DNA of 64,000 nt from Symbiodinium natans (GCA_905221605.1 CAJNDS010002271.1:315001-379000); one strand, 5' to 3'; counted from the first letter of the stretch, positions 21,701 to 32,800 are shown. A program made the numbers and translations. Notes: generated from the letters alone by a model not told the origin.

Positions 21701-23933
21701 CGCAGAAGAGCACTTAGAGGCTATTAGCGGCGCTATTTTGCGCACAGAGCCGAAGGTGCTCGTGATTGGGCTTGAGGGCAAGAATGTGCCCCGGGCTTTC
21801 CTCCAGCTAGTCGTCCGGTGTGCGCAGGAACGCACGCGCGCGGGCGCCCACGTCGCGCTGCATTTGCAGGCACAAAAGGGCGAGTGGGAACCCTGGCGGC
21901 TGGAGGAGTGGGGCGCCTTGTTTGGGACGCTCGCAGAGCCACGCTGGCCTTGGGCCTTCGTGCGGGCTGACATATGCCAGTTCGCGCGGGCCAGTGGCCG
22001 CGGCAACCTCGTCGAAAGCGGGGCCCTGTGGCTCGCCGATTTCAGCTTAGAATCGGTAGGTTTGAGGTGTAGTAGACCGGATGCGCTAGGCGCGGTGCAG
22101 CATAAGCACGTTGAGCGCGCGCAAGCCGACTACAACCTCATAGGGGCGGCTTTCTGCGCCTCGCTCCAGGACCTTGGTCTGGGGGGCGCAGAAGAGCTGT
22201 GCACCGCTGCAGTTGAAAGCTTTCCAGCCACTGCGGGTGCAGATAGCGCCGCGGCTGCGCCACAGCCCTCTCCAGTCGTTCCCCTCCCGGACGTGCGCTC
22301 GGGCGAGGACCTCACGCCAGCAGAGCGTGCGGAGCTGGATAAGGAGGTGGATAAGTATGCCGCGGAGAAGGAAGCGTTTTGGCGGACCAAGGCGGACGCC
22401 AAGGACTGGGATTCCGTCCGGGCTGACCTTGAGGTCTATGCTCTTGCGGGCGAGAAGGTCGCGGAGGATCCTAGGCGCACCGAGGCCTATAGAGACCTCG
22501 TATGGTCGGGTTTGAAGATCGAGCCTGGACCAACCAGACCCGGGCTGACCGATGCTGATATCGCAGCCGTCAGGGAGGTCATACGGCGAAAGGCCGCTGG
22601 GTTCTGGGTGGAGGACACCACCAGGACCACGGTCAGGAAGTTCGCCCATGACTGCATCCCCACCGGGCCGCCGGTCTCGTCCCAACCTCACAGTCTGAGG
22701 GGCGAGTCCGCGCAATGGGTCGACGACAAGCTTGAAGAAGAATGCAAGCGGGGTCAGTTGATCCGCGGCAGCTCGGCTTGGGGATCTGCGCCGTTTCCGA
22801 CCAAGGAAATGCCCAGCTACAAGCGGCATAGGAAGCGACGCTTGGTGGTTGACTACCGCCGTGTGAATGCCCGAATTAAGCGCTCCACGTACTATTGTCG
22901 GCGGGGCAGCGATGTGCTCGCCGCCGCAGTAGGTTCGGTTTGGTATACCTTCGTGGATGCGGTTAGTGGGTTTAATCAGATTAGGAACACCAAGCGTGCT
23001 CGCGAGGTGTTGGCCATTGTGGCAAGATCAGGGAAATATCTCCCTGTCGGCCTCACCTTTGGCCCGATTAACGGCCCAGATGATTTCAACTTTGTGGTTG
23101 ATAGGGCCTATGCCCCCGGCAGAGGTAGGCGCCTTAAGTATACTAAGGAGTGGATAGCCTACGTGGATGATCTTACTGTTAGGACGGGTAGGGTCATTGA
23201 TGGGCAGTTTTTCACTGATGCCCAAGCCGAGGGGGCGGTGCGCGAAGCGTGCGCCAAGGGGGCAGTCGCGGCTCCGCAGAGCGCGTCGTCTGCTCTTGAA
23301 GCCTTAGGCGTTCGCGGTGCGCACAACTCCAAGCGCGCGAACCATGACGCGGCGCGCTCAGACCAGAATCACCCCACGCGCGTTCTGATGCTCAGGATGT
23401 TGGGGCTGTTCGGGTGTTTCTGTGTTCAGGGCGGGTGTTTTTGGGGCGGGCCGTTTCCCAGGTCGCCGGTCTGCGGGCAGAAGGATTTTTCGTCGTTCGT
23501 CGCGCGCAGCTTCGTTCGTTTGTCCCGCAGCCAGTGTTTTGCAAGCAGGCCTAGAGGTTCGGTCCAAGGTCAAAGCAGAAGCCGTGGAAGCCTTAAAGCC
23601 CAGACCTTAAAGAAACTCCCCAAACCCCCGCCGCAGCGGTTCAAGTGTGTTGTAGAGCCTAGGGTAGGTAGTCCCTCCCCGCGTTCGTGCCTGTGCACTG
23701 CGCCCCGCTGCGGGTCGCGACCAGACCGCGCGGGAGCGACCAAACGGTCGCCCGGACCTTCGTGGTCAACCACAAGGCCCCGCTGCGGGCCGTGCCCTGG
23801 CCGCGCGGGAGCGGCTGCCTACCACTACTGCACACCGGCCCCTTGTAGCGGGCCGCGTCCTGGCCGCTCAAGGGCGCGTCAGGTTTTCCTCGCCCGTCGG
23901 AGGTCCAGCAAAGCCGCGGGCCTCAGTGCCGCG
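18780..23933 (+). CDS. Integrase, methyltransferase-like region and RT fingers/palm
   Basis: This is one open frame; its start is uncertain because the first triplet here is GTG and the segment may be reached by frameshift from the previous one. Residue numbers count from 18780. The integrase has an HHCC finger (His about 365, CLAC) and catalytic Asp435, Asp494 and Glu530, a D,D35E spacing, then GPWRVLEV. A BAH/Tudor-like stretch follows (GDRIAYRG). Next is a region resembling a SAM-methyltransferase fold but without a Pro-Cys motif. The C-terminal part is the fingers/palm of a reverse transcriptase: RRLVVDYRRVNARI, FVDAVSGF (Asp about 1393), GLTFGPINGPDDF and AYVDD (1461-1464). The frame runs on without a stop into the Tpt1-like domain. 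Confidence 0.87.
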
Positions 23934-26173
23934 ATGGGTGGAGGAGGATCGAAGGGCAGGGGCAAGAGCAAGAGCCCAGGCCCTAAGGGCCGAAAGGGAA
24001 CGCCCTCGATCGACGACGTGCAGCGCCTGCTAGTCCGATGCATGCGGCACGGCGAAGGTGGCTGCAGGGGCCGGTTCGGTCCGGGCGGCCTCTACCCGGT
24101 TGATGAGTTGATCGAACAACTCGGCATCACCATCAACCAGTACAACCAGGCGGTCGCGCACGACGCCAACCAGCGGAAACCGAGGTTGGACACCTCGCAC
24201 GCTGGTTTCCTTCGTGCCTTCCAAGGCCACTCTGCCGATTGCGGCCATCCGATGGGGTTCATGATGGAGGGCCTAAGTGAGACGGCCATCGATGACCTCA
24301 TACATCGGTATGGCCCGGCCATGTGGCACGGCACGGACTTGCATGTCGTGCCAAGCATGATCCAGAATGGCTTGATCCCCGGCGGCGGGCCGGGAGGCCG
24401 CCTCGGGGTGCACTACGTCCTAGGACACTGCCCCACGCAGTGGGAGGACGGAAGCGCGGGTTCCGCCGCGGATCGACTTGCATAGTCGAGGTCCGACTGG
24501 CGGTCCTGCGGGACGCCGGAGTGCCCATCTATGCTGGAGCGGATGGGGTGGCCCTCACTGGCCAGATTAGAGCCACCGGCATTTCCCGCATCTGGGCACT
24601 CCCCAAGAACTCGCCTGTCTACTCAGTCTTGATAGCTGCGTTGGAAGTGGATCGGTTGGTCCAGCATGTCGACCTAAAGAGTTTAGGCGACACCAGTGCG
24701 GGCCCCAACCCGCCGTTGGGGCGAGGACCGAAACTGGGCACGGTCCAAGCGTCCCAAGCTGCTGCGGCCAGCAGTGGCGCGGCGAGCTCCTCGACGGTTG
24801 TGCTGGCCCCTGCGGGCCGTGTCATGGCCGCGGGGGCCGCCCAACCTGTTACCCCTCCGAAGGCCGCGCCTAAGGCCAAAGGGCGTCCTTCAGGGACTTC
24901 TAGGACTTCGATCGTTCCAGCGAAGCCTAAGGTGTACCCTAGGCGCAACGTCCCTGGCCCCAATATCCTCGAAGCCGAAGACTCGCTCGAGGAAGAGGCA
25001 GCCCAAGAAGCTGAAGGTGTCGAGGAAGATAGTTCCAGCTCGGATCTTCCCGACACGCGGGCGCCTCCAGCCGCGGTCAAGGTGAAGGAGGACGAGGGGC
25101 CCGCTAGTGGGGCCCATGCCGAGAGCACAGAGGAAGGAGTCCTCGTGCTCGGCCAGTCGGTGGTCACCAGCGCGAAGGAGTACCTCGCGCGGTCCGAAGC
25201 TCTTCTGAGAGCGCAGAAGCTCCAGTCGAAAATACTGGAGGTTGCGGGAACTGCGATGGTGAAGCTGGAGAAGATCACCAAGCGTGAAGAGTCCCTCAAA
25301 ACACTGCGCCGAGAGGGAGAGAGTCGGGCGGCCGGGGAAGGCGCCGACGGGGAAGAGGTGTCTGACGATGGTCAGGACGCCCCCGGGGTTGCGGGGTCGA
25401 GCAGTTCCGCCAGACCTTCAGGAGGCGGGACCGCCCAGTCCGCCTCGGCCTCAGAGGAGCCTCGCCCCAACGCTGACGGCCACTACGGATGTTTGGCTCC
25501 GGGATGCGGGCTGGCCTTTGAGTCGCTGGTGCAGTACCACTTGCATCAGGCGGCCTGCCATGGCGCCTCTCTTCCGCCCAACCTGGGGATCAGCCCCTCC
25601 GCACCTCTTGACCCTTTTCGTCAGGACTGGCGGGGACGGCTGTTCCACCGAGGAAAGGACGGTGGGTATGGGGAGGTGCCCATGCTCCGAGTGATTAGGT
25701 ACCACAAAGCCAACGGGTACGATCACTCGAGGGTCCCGCTCCTGAAGCGAGGGGACCGAATCCAGCTTGAGGATGGATCGCACCACATTTATGGTGGTAG
25801 CCATCCACCGGGGTGGCTTCGCGATGACCCCGAGCTGGATCCCCCTCCAGAGGGAAGCGATGGAGGGTCCACGCCCAAGAGCGAGCCCACGGAGGAGGCC
25901 GATCCCGAGCCTCCGCGGAAGGCCGCTCCGCGCGGGCGGGCCCTCGAGCCGCCGAAGGGCGACGTCCAGCGACGCCTGGCCGAGCGTCGCTCCAAGCGAG
26001 ATTACTCGCCGGACCTGGTGACGCCTCTTGACGATCTCCATGCCAAGGAGATCGACTCCTTCTTCGCGGGCGACCCAGCCGCGGATAGCCTTGACGTCAT
26101 TTTGATGCGCGCCGAGCGTCGGCCGGGAGCGAGAAGAGCCCCTGGCCAAGGAGGAACAGGAGGAGGAGGCTGA
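23934..26173 (+). CDS. Tpt1/KptA-like RNA 2'-phosphotransferase domain with C2H2 finger (frameshifted)
   Basis: ATG at 23934 (MGGGGSKGRGKSKSPG) opens in the same frame as the RT palm, with no stop between. Signs of the Tpt1/KptA family are MRH (Arg38, His39), YPVDELI in a winged-helix-like half, LRAFQGHS (Arg94, His99), and MWHGT (His132) followed by GLIPGG. The frame then shifts at about 24450, and IVEVRLAVLRDAGVPIYAG...GVALT continues in frame 2, matching the family's C-terminal half. Known members remove a 2'-phosphate from spliced RNA using NAD+. A Ser/Glu-rich linker, a C2H2 finger (CLAPGCGLAF...HLHQAACH, about 25490-25560) and a basic tail follow. The frame is lost again at about 26115. 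A general ADP-ribosyltransferase is the main alternative, but RH plus RAFQGHS favours Tpt1. Confidence 0.75.
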
Positions 26174-28633
26174 GGTCGTCAAGGACGAGGAGGTCTCGGT
26201 TGAGATGGAGGCAGCCACCGCGGATGAGGCGGACGAGGTCGCCCTCCCAGCCAACCGAGCCTCGGCAGCTGGCGGTGCTTCTTCTGCGAAGCCATCAACC
26301 CGGTTACCGAGGACCAGTGCCTCACCACGCACGCGGGCGGCCCGAATGCGGGCGCCCCGTGCGACGGCCGATGGATCAATGGGATCGACATCGGGTGGTG
26401 GGAGGTGGATCCTCAAACCGCGCCGGAGCAATGGCGGCGGAGGTTTTCCGCCGAAGAGCTTGAAGAACAACAAGCGCGGGCAGATGCCGCGAGGCTCCTC
26501 AGCGATGAGGAACTCGCTGAAGCCCTCCAGGCGGCCGAGGAGGCGCAGGCGGCCGAGCGCGCCAAGAAGCGGGGGCGGCGCCAGGCGGAGAAGGCGGAGC
26601 GCGATGATCACATCAGCGAGGCGCTCCGCATAGCAGGGTGGCAGTGCCCTAACTGCTATGAATGGAACCTTTCATTCAGGCAGCTGTGCTTTCGGTGCAG
26701 CACGCCTCTCCGCTTGGCAGAGGTCGTTTCCCGCGGGATCCCTGATCCGCGGCGCGGCGAAGAGAGGGACTCGGGCTCCGAGAGCAGCCAGGACGAGCTG
26801 GAGTACGAGATCCTTCTGGCCAATCGCGCGATGGACCAAGAAACCATCCAACCTCTTCTTAGAAGCAAACACAAGAAGAGGGGCGGCAAGAGACGTCGCG
26901 AAGAGGCGACGTACGGCAAGGGCCGCGACCCTTGGAGTGCTTGGGCAGACGCCCGTGGCAAGGGCCAGGGCAAGCCGAAGGGCAGAGGCAAGTCCGATGC
27001 CAAGGGCAAGCCCAAGGGGAGGGGCAGGTACGCCTGGGGCGCTTACGCCGCGGGCATAGTTGCCGCGTTCCAGCCCCGCCCAAGCACAAGCTGGGTCCCA
27101 GCCTTCCCGTGCGGGTCGGCCCGGCCACCGCCGAGTGTTCCGCTTCCGCCGCGGACCCCGTTTTTCCTGGGTCGCGGGCTCCTCAACCGGTTGGTGCACG
27201 CCCTCAACGGGAACATCAACGGCTGGTGGGGCCTGGCGGCTGCAGCGTCGGCGCCGATTGCCTTGCAGTTGCACCGCGGGGCTGTGCATGTTGTCGAGGA
27301 CTCTATGCACGCGGTTGCAACAATTTCGGCCGACGTGGTCGAGGAAATCGGTCACGGGGCCAGGCGGACCGTGTGGGTCGCCGGAACAGCCATCACTCTC
27401 GTGGTAGTGATCTTGTGCAGTGCTGTTCTGTGGTACGTGAGTCGTGCCGTTGCCAATCGCATTGCGCATTTGCGACATGGCAACACCGCGGCCCCTGAGG
27501 CGCGGCTGTCTCAACTCCTTGGCTCTGAAGCGACGTTTGAGGTCGCGAGCACCAAGAAAGGGGTGACCCATAAGGTTTGGGCGCACCTCAAGGAGGAGAC
27601 AGCTGCCTGTGGCTGCCGTGCTTACCTGGCAGAGGGACGCTGCGGGCATTGCGATGCCGCAATGGACACCGCTCGATCCCTAGGGTTTTTGCACGCGGCC
27701 CTGCGAGGCGCGGGTCCTGCGCTCGCAGACTCCATTCGGAGTACCGCCTCCGATGCCCTAGCTAAGGGTAAGGTGGTGTTGGGTTTGGGGAACAGTGAAG
27801 GGTGTTTCTCCCAACTTGCGGCCAAGAGCCGCGGGCTCTCCTGCTTTCAGGGGCTCGCGGGTCGTGACCTGGCCGCGGCCCCAGCAGATGGAGCGAGCGC
27901 AGCCCACGCACAGTCCGGCTCCGTGCCGCGTGCCGCCACTGCCACTGTGGCGCGCACACCAGGCCGGAGGAACAAGGGCCCAGCCCCCGCTAGGAGTTCT
28001 CCAGTCAAGGAAGCGGAATTCCTTGCGGGCGGGCCATACGTTCAGGCCGCCCAGACGCTGCTTGGGTCTGGAGCAGCAGAGGATGTGATCTACATCCGGG
28101 CTTACAGCTTAGATTGCCCATCCTGCATCGAGGCAATCGATGCGTCGCTTGGCAAGGGCGCAAGCGTTCGGATTGTCGCCGACATGGGACAATGCCACCG
28201 CACCAAGCTTCAGTGGCAAGCGTTGAAACGCTTGGCGGCCGCAGGTGCCGAGGTGAAGGTGGGTTGTGGCACATCCGTGCGCGACGCCTATGCTCGCGAC
28301 GGCCGCGGGGCTAAGGTAGGCACCGGGATTCAAGGGCTGCACCATGCCAAAGCCCTTTGCCTACTGCGGCCTGATGGCGCGGTGGCGCTGATTGGGAGCC
28401 TCAATTTTACCACAAGCAGCAAGGCCAATGCGGAGGCAGGGCTTAAGCTTGAGGTCCCCAAGACGCACCCTGTCGCGCAGTCCTACATCGAGGATTTCCA
28501 GAGAGTGTCGGCTGAGGCATTCTCCCTCGATGAGGCGGTTGCAATGCGCCCTCAGTTGGAGCGAGCCAGTAGCTCCAACGTTGCTGGCAACGCCACTCGT
28601 GCCCCCAACACTGCTCCACAGGGTATCGAGTAG
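26174..28633 (+). CDS. RanBP2-type finger, membrane segment and PLD-like nuclease domain
   Basis: Coding continues in frame 3 (about 26120-26290, acidic: VVKDEEVSVEMEAA), then in frame 2 from about 26300 to the stop at 28633. WQCPNCYEWNLSFRQLCFRC is a RanBP2-type zinc finger (about 26639-26700). A basic Gly/Lys-rich stretch follows, then a hydrophobic segment (TAITLVVVILCSAVLWYV, about 27388) and a Cys-rich patch (CGCRAYLAEGRCGHC). The C-terminal domain (about 28020-28560) resembles single-HKD phospholipase-D-like endonucleases of the Nuc/Zucchini type: HAKALCLLRPDGAVALIGSLNFT, with HxK at 28343 and the GSxN motif at 28396. It is a nuclease or phosphodiesterase candidate; such enzymes act as dimers. 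The frame changes near 26115 and 26300-26400 are probably lesions. Confidence 0.72.
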
Positions 28634-29320
28634 GCTGCGGCCAGTTGGCGCGGCGTGGTATGCATCCACGCATTATCAGAGCAGGCGTTGCAGCACGGCA
28701 CGTTGCTTCGCCAAACTTTTGCACTTTCTTTTGCTTGACTGCGGGCGAAAAGCCGCGGCAGGTTGGAAACCTGCCCATTTTGCATTCCCCGCACTTTTCT
28801 TCCCAGCCCGTTGCGGCTGCTGCGGACCGTGTCCTGGTCGCGGCAGTGCGCTCGCCGAAGCGCGTGCGAGCTGCACTGCCTGCGGCACAAGCAATGTGCG
28901 CGGCTCTCGCTGAGTCCGGTAGCCCGTAGGGTAGTTCTGGATAGGTGAGTAGCCGTAGCCGTAGCTTAGGGCCGGTAGTGTGTACAGTGTACCATTTATA
29001 CCATAGCTTTGCACTAGCAGCACAAAGACCTGCCCAGTACTCTGGAGCCTCGCCTGCCTGCACAAAGGTGAGCGCTCGCGACTTGGGGTGGTTTAGGGTC
29101 GTAGAGGGCTGCTGTCGTCGTGCGTCCGTTTGGTAGTGCGGGCTGCCGCCCAAGCCGCATGCCAATGCTCATGATGTGCGGGCTCTACCAGGGTCGCACG
29201 CGACACCCTCGCCCTACCCCATTTGCCGCGTTGCTGAAGTGCTTGACGCACTATGAGCTCTTGGTGAGCCGGAAGCCTCGGCTGAGGGGCGAATGTGAGC
29301 AGGTCAAAGCATGCATGGAG
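28634..29320 (+). other. 3' non-coding part of the element
   Basis: Between the PLD-like ORF and the 3' LTR there are 687 bases without a supported gene. The last 27 bases (29294-29320) match the palindrome spacer in inverted form. No clear polypurine tract sits directly before the LTR; the bases there read GCATGCATGGAG. Confidence 0.7.
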
Positions 29321-29587
29321 TGCTTGCTTAGTGCTAGTGCAGCTTGTTGTTTTCCCTTGCATGTGTAGTTTTGCAATTCGTAACAATGCCAATGTTTTGG
29401 CTCAAGTACCGAGCTTGTGCCTTTGAGCACGGTAGAGTCGTACAGTAGCTCCTAGGTTGCTGTGCGGTCCGACCGGACGCACTCAGGCGTAGCTGCACAA
29501 GTGCTTGAACTCGCGAAGTCGTAAAACAGCGTGACCGGGCTGTGATTGCATTGGCTTAGTGCAAGTCCAGGGCTGGTCGACTTCACA
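29321..29587 (+). repeat. 3' LTR of the complete element
   Basis: This direct repeat of 12385-12651 is 267 bp long with one mismatch, starts TGCTTGCTTAG and ends GACTTCACA. TTTTGGCTCAAG is at 29395-29406. It is followed immediately by a TA microsatellite. Confidence 0.96.
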
Positions 29588-29588
29588 G

Positions 29589-29627
<39 letters not shown>

Positions 29628-29859
29628 GTGGCATGGACCTTTAGGGTCTATTTGGCACGCCCCTTTGTTTACTATTTACAAAACTTCTTGAAAGTAGTAG
29701 TGGTAGTAGTAGTAGTAGTAGTAGGAGTAGTAGTAGGAGTAGTAGTAGTAGTAGGAGTAGTAGTAGTAGTAGTAGCAGTAGTAGTAGTAGCAGTAAATGT
29801 AGATCCAGCCGGCCAACAGCCAGACTTAGGCAAGCACCCTCGCTTCGTGTTTCCTGTGA
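29588..29859. repeat. TA and GTA microsatellites
   Basis: (TA)n runs at about 29588-29628, directly abutting the LTR. A long imperfect GTA/AGT trinucleotide tract runs at about 29692-29797. Between them lies the left member of a 27-bp inverted repeat. There is no gene. Confidence 0.9.
29635..29661 (+). repeat. Left member of a 27-bp inverted repeat bounding the satellite block
   Basis: It starts GGACCTTTAGGGTCTATTTG and is the exact reverse complement of 37117-37143. Both copies lie beside an AT microsatellite on their outer side. Confidence 0.9.
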
Positions 29860-32800
29860 CTTGGTAGGGTCCAGAGGTTTGTCGTATGTCCCCTCCCTTC
29901 GTCCCTTCGTGTTGTAAGGGTTTTGTAAGGGCTTTGGAGGTTTGTGTGCTTCCCCTTTCTCGTTCTTATAGGTTTTGGGGGAGCATCAAAATGATTATCA
30001 TATATGATGTGTTTCCGTGCTCGTATTATGAGGGCTAGTGCCTGCCCTAGAGGTTTGTCGTCTGTCCCCCCGCTTCGTGTTCCTGTGATTTGGTAGGGGG
30101 CTAAAGGTTTGTCGTGTGTCCCCTCCCTTCGTCCCTTCGTGTTGTAAGGGTTTTGGGAGGGTCCTGGAGGTTTGTCGTATGTCCCCTTTGTTCGTGCTTG
30201 TAGGGTCTGGGGAGTGTGTAGATGATAATCACATATCATGTGCTTCCGTGCTCGTATTATGAGGGGCTAGTGATTGGCCTGGAGGTTTGTCAGATGACGC
30301 CCCCGCTTCGTGATCCTGTGATTTGGTAGGGGCCTAAAGGTTTGTAGTGTGTCGCCTCCCTTCACTCCTTCCTATTGTAAGGGTTCTGTGAGGGCCCTGG
30401 AGGTTTGTCGTATGTCCCCTTTCTTCTTGCTTGTAGGGTTTGGGGAGCATCTAGATGATAGAGGTTTGTCGTATGTCGTCTCCCTTCGTCCCTTCGTGTT
30501 GTAAGGGTTTTGTGAGGGCCCTGAAGGTCTAGGGCAGTTACTAGCGCCTCATAGTACGAGCACGGAAGCAAATGATAATGACAATCATCTAGACGCTGCC
30601 CAAATCCTACAAGCACGAAGAAAGGGACATACGGCAAATTTGCAGGGCCCTCACAAAACCCTTACAACAAGAAGGGACGAAGGAAGGGCACATACGACAA
30701 ACCTCTAGGACCCTCACGAAACCCTTACAACACGAAGGGACGAAGGGATTGTATCTAATTTCGTATATGGTAAAATGACATACGACAAATCTCCAGGACC
30801 CTAGCAAATGACATGAACACGAAGCAGGGAGACATAAAACAAACCTCTAGGGCAGTCACTAGCCCCTCATAATACGAGCACGGAAGCAAATCATATATGA
30901 TAATCATCTAGACGCTCCCCACGCCCTACAAGCACGAAGAAAGGAGACATACGATAAATCTTCCAGGTCCAACAAAACCCTTGCAACTCAAAGGGACGAA
31001 GGGAGGGGGCACACGACATACCTCTTTAGGCCCCTACCACATCGCAGGAACAGAAAGCGGCGGGACATACGACAAACCTCTATGACAAACACCAGCCCCT
31101 CATAATACGAGCACGGAAGCAAATGATATATGACAGTTTTCTAGAAGATCCCCAAACCCTCCAAGAAGAAAGAAAGGTGACATACGACAAACCTTCCCCC
31201 AACAAAGCAATTTCAACACGAAGGGACGAAAGGAGGGGACATTCGACAAGTCTCTGGCCCCTACCAAATCTCAGGAACACGAAGCGTGGGGACATACGAC
31301 AAATCTCCAAGGGCCCTCAGAAAAATTTTATCAGCCTTACAACACGAAGGGACGAAGGCAGGGGACATACGACAAACCTGTAGGCCCCTACTACATCACA
31401 GGAACAAGGAAGCGGGGGGGGGGCATACGACAAACCCCTAGGGCAGTCACTAGCCCCTCACAATACGAGCACGGACTCAAGTTATATGTCAGTCGTCTAG
31501 ACGCTCCCCAAACCCTACAAGTGAGAAGAAAGGGGACACACGGCAAATTTGCAGGGCTCTCACAAAAACCCTTGCAACACGAAAGGACGAAGCGAGGGAA
31601 CGTATGACAAACCTCTAAGCCCCTACCAAATCACAGGACCAAGGAAACGGGGGGGACAAATGACAAACCTCTAGGACAGCCACTAGCCCCTCATAGTTTG
31701 AGCACGGAAGCAAATCATATATGACGATCATCTAGACTCTAGACGCTCCCCCAAACCCTACAAGCTCGAAGAAAGTGGATATACGACTAGCCTCCAGGGC
31801 CCTCACAAAACCCTTACCACCCATACAACGCGAAGGGACGAAGGAAGGGGACATACGACAAACCTCTAGGGCAGTCAGTAACCCCACATAGTACGAGCAC
31901 GGAAGCAAATGATGTATGGTAATCATCTCGACGCTCCTCAAACTCTCCAAGCACGAAGAAAGGGGACACACGACAAACCTTCAAGGCCCAACAAAACCCC
32001 TACAACACGAAGGGGCGAAAGGAGGGGACATACGACAAAGCTCTAAGCCCCTACCAAATCTCAGGAACAGGAATCGGGGGGACATACGACAAACCTCTAG
32101 GGCAATCACTAGCCCCTCACAATACGAGCACGGAATCAAATTATATGTCAGTCGTCTAGACGCTCCCCAAACCCTACAAGTGAGAAGAAAGGGGACACAC
32201 GGCAAATTTGCAGGGCTCTCACAAAAACCCTTGCAACACGAAAGGACGAAGCGAGGGAACGTATGACAAACCTCTAAGCCCCTACCAAATCACAGGACCA
32301 AGGAAACGGGGGGGACAAATGACAAACCTCTAGGACAGCCACTAGCCCCTCATAGTTTGAGCACGGAAGCAAATCATATATGACGATCATCTAGACTCTA
32401 GACGCTCCCCCCAAACCCTACAAGCTCGAAGAAAGTGGATATACGACTAGCCTCCAGGGCCCTCACAAAACCCTTACCACCCATACAACGCGAAGGGACG
32501 AAGGAAGGGGACATACGACAAACCTCTAGGGCAGTCACTAACCCCACATAGTACGAGCACGGAAGCAAATGATGTATGGTAATCATCTCGACACTCCTCA
32601 ATTCTCCAAGCTCGAAGAAAGGGGACACACGACAAACCTTCAAGGCCCAACAAACCCTACAACACGAAGGGGCGAAAGGAGGGGACATACGACAAAGCTC
32701 TAGGCCCCTACCAAAGCTCAGGAACAGGAATCGGGGGACATACGACAAACCTCTAGGGCCTCACAATACGAGCGCGGAATCGAATTATATATATATATAT

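Larger units (their letters stand above)
12385..29587 (+). mobile_element. Complete 17.2-kb LTR retrotransposon with permuted RT and accessory domains
   Basis: The element is bounded by 267-bp direct repeats at 12385-12651 and 29321-29587, both TG...CA, differing at one site (CCAGTGC versus CCAGGGC), which suggests a recent insertion. The coding order is gag, protease, RT thumb, RNase H, integrase, RT palm, then Tpt1-like, C2H2, RanBP2-type, membrane and PLD-like domains. The RT and integrase features are of Ty3/gypsy type, but the order is not canonical. No target-site duplication is visible: the left flank ends CTCACA and the right flank begins GTATAT. Frameshifts at about 15883, about 24450, about 26115 and about 26300-26400 break the coding sequence in this copy. 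Confidence 0.93.

Noticed and set aside
2087-23779. Palindrome as a pure assembly or amplification artefact (hairpin read-through)
   Set aside because: The arms differ by a 1.1-kb indel, several small indels and many substitutions, including differences within the LTRs. An artefactual hairpin would give near-identical arms. Long reads would still be useful.
23934-24660. PARP or bacterial-type ADP-ribosyltransferase toxin domain
   Set aside because: The MRH plus LRAFQGHS pair and the winged-helix-like N-terminal half fit Tpt1/KptA better. Nothing else suggests a toxin.
12385-29587. Ordinary insertion of the plus element into the minus element
   Set aside because: The left flank (CTCACA) and right flank (GTATAT) share no target duplication, and the sequence right of 29587 is not the expected remainder of the minus element.
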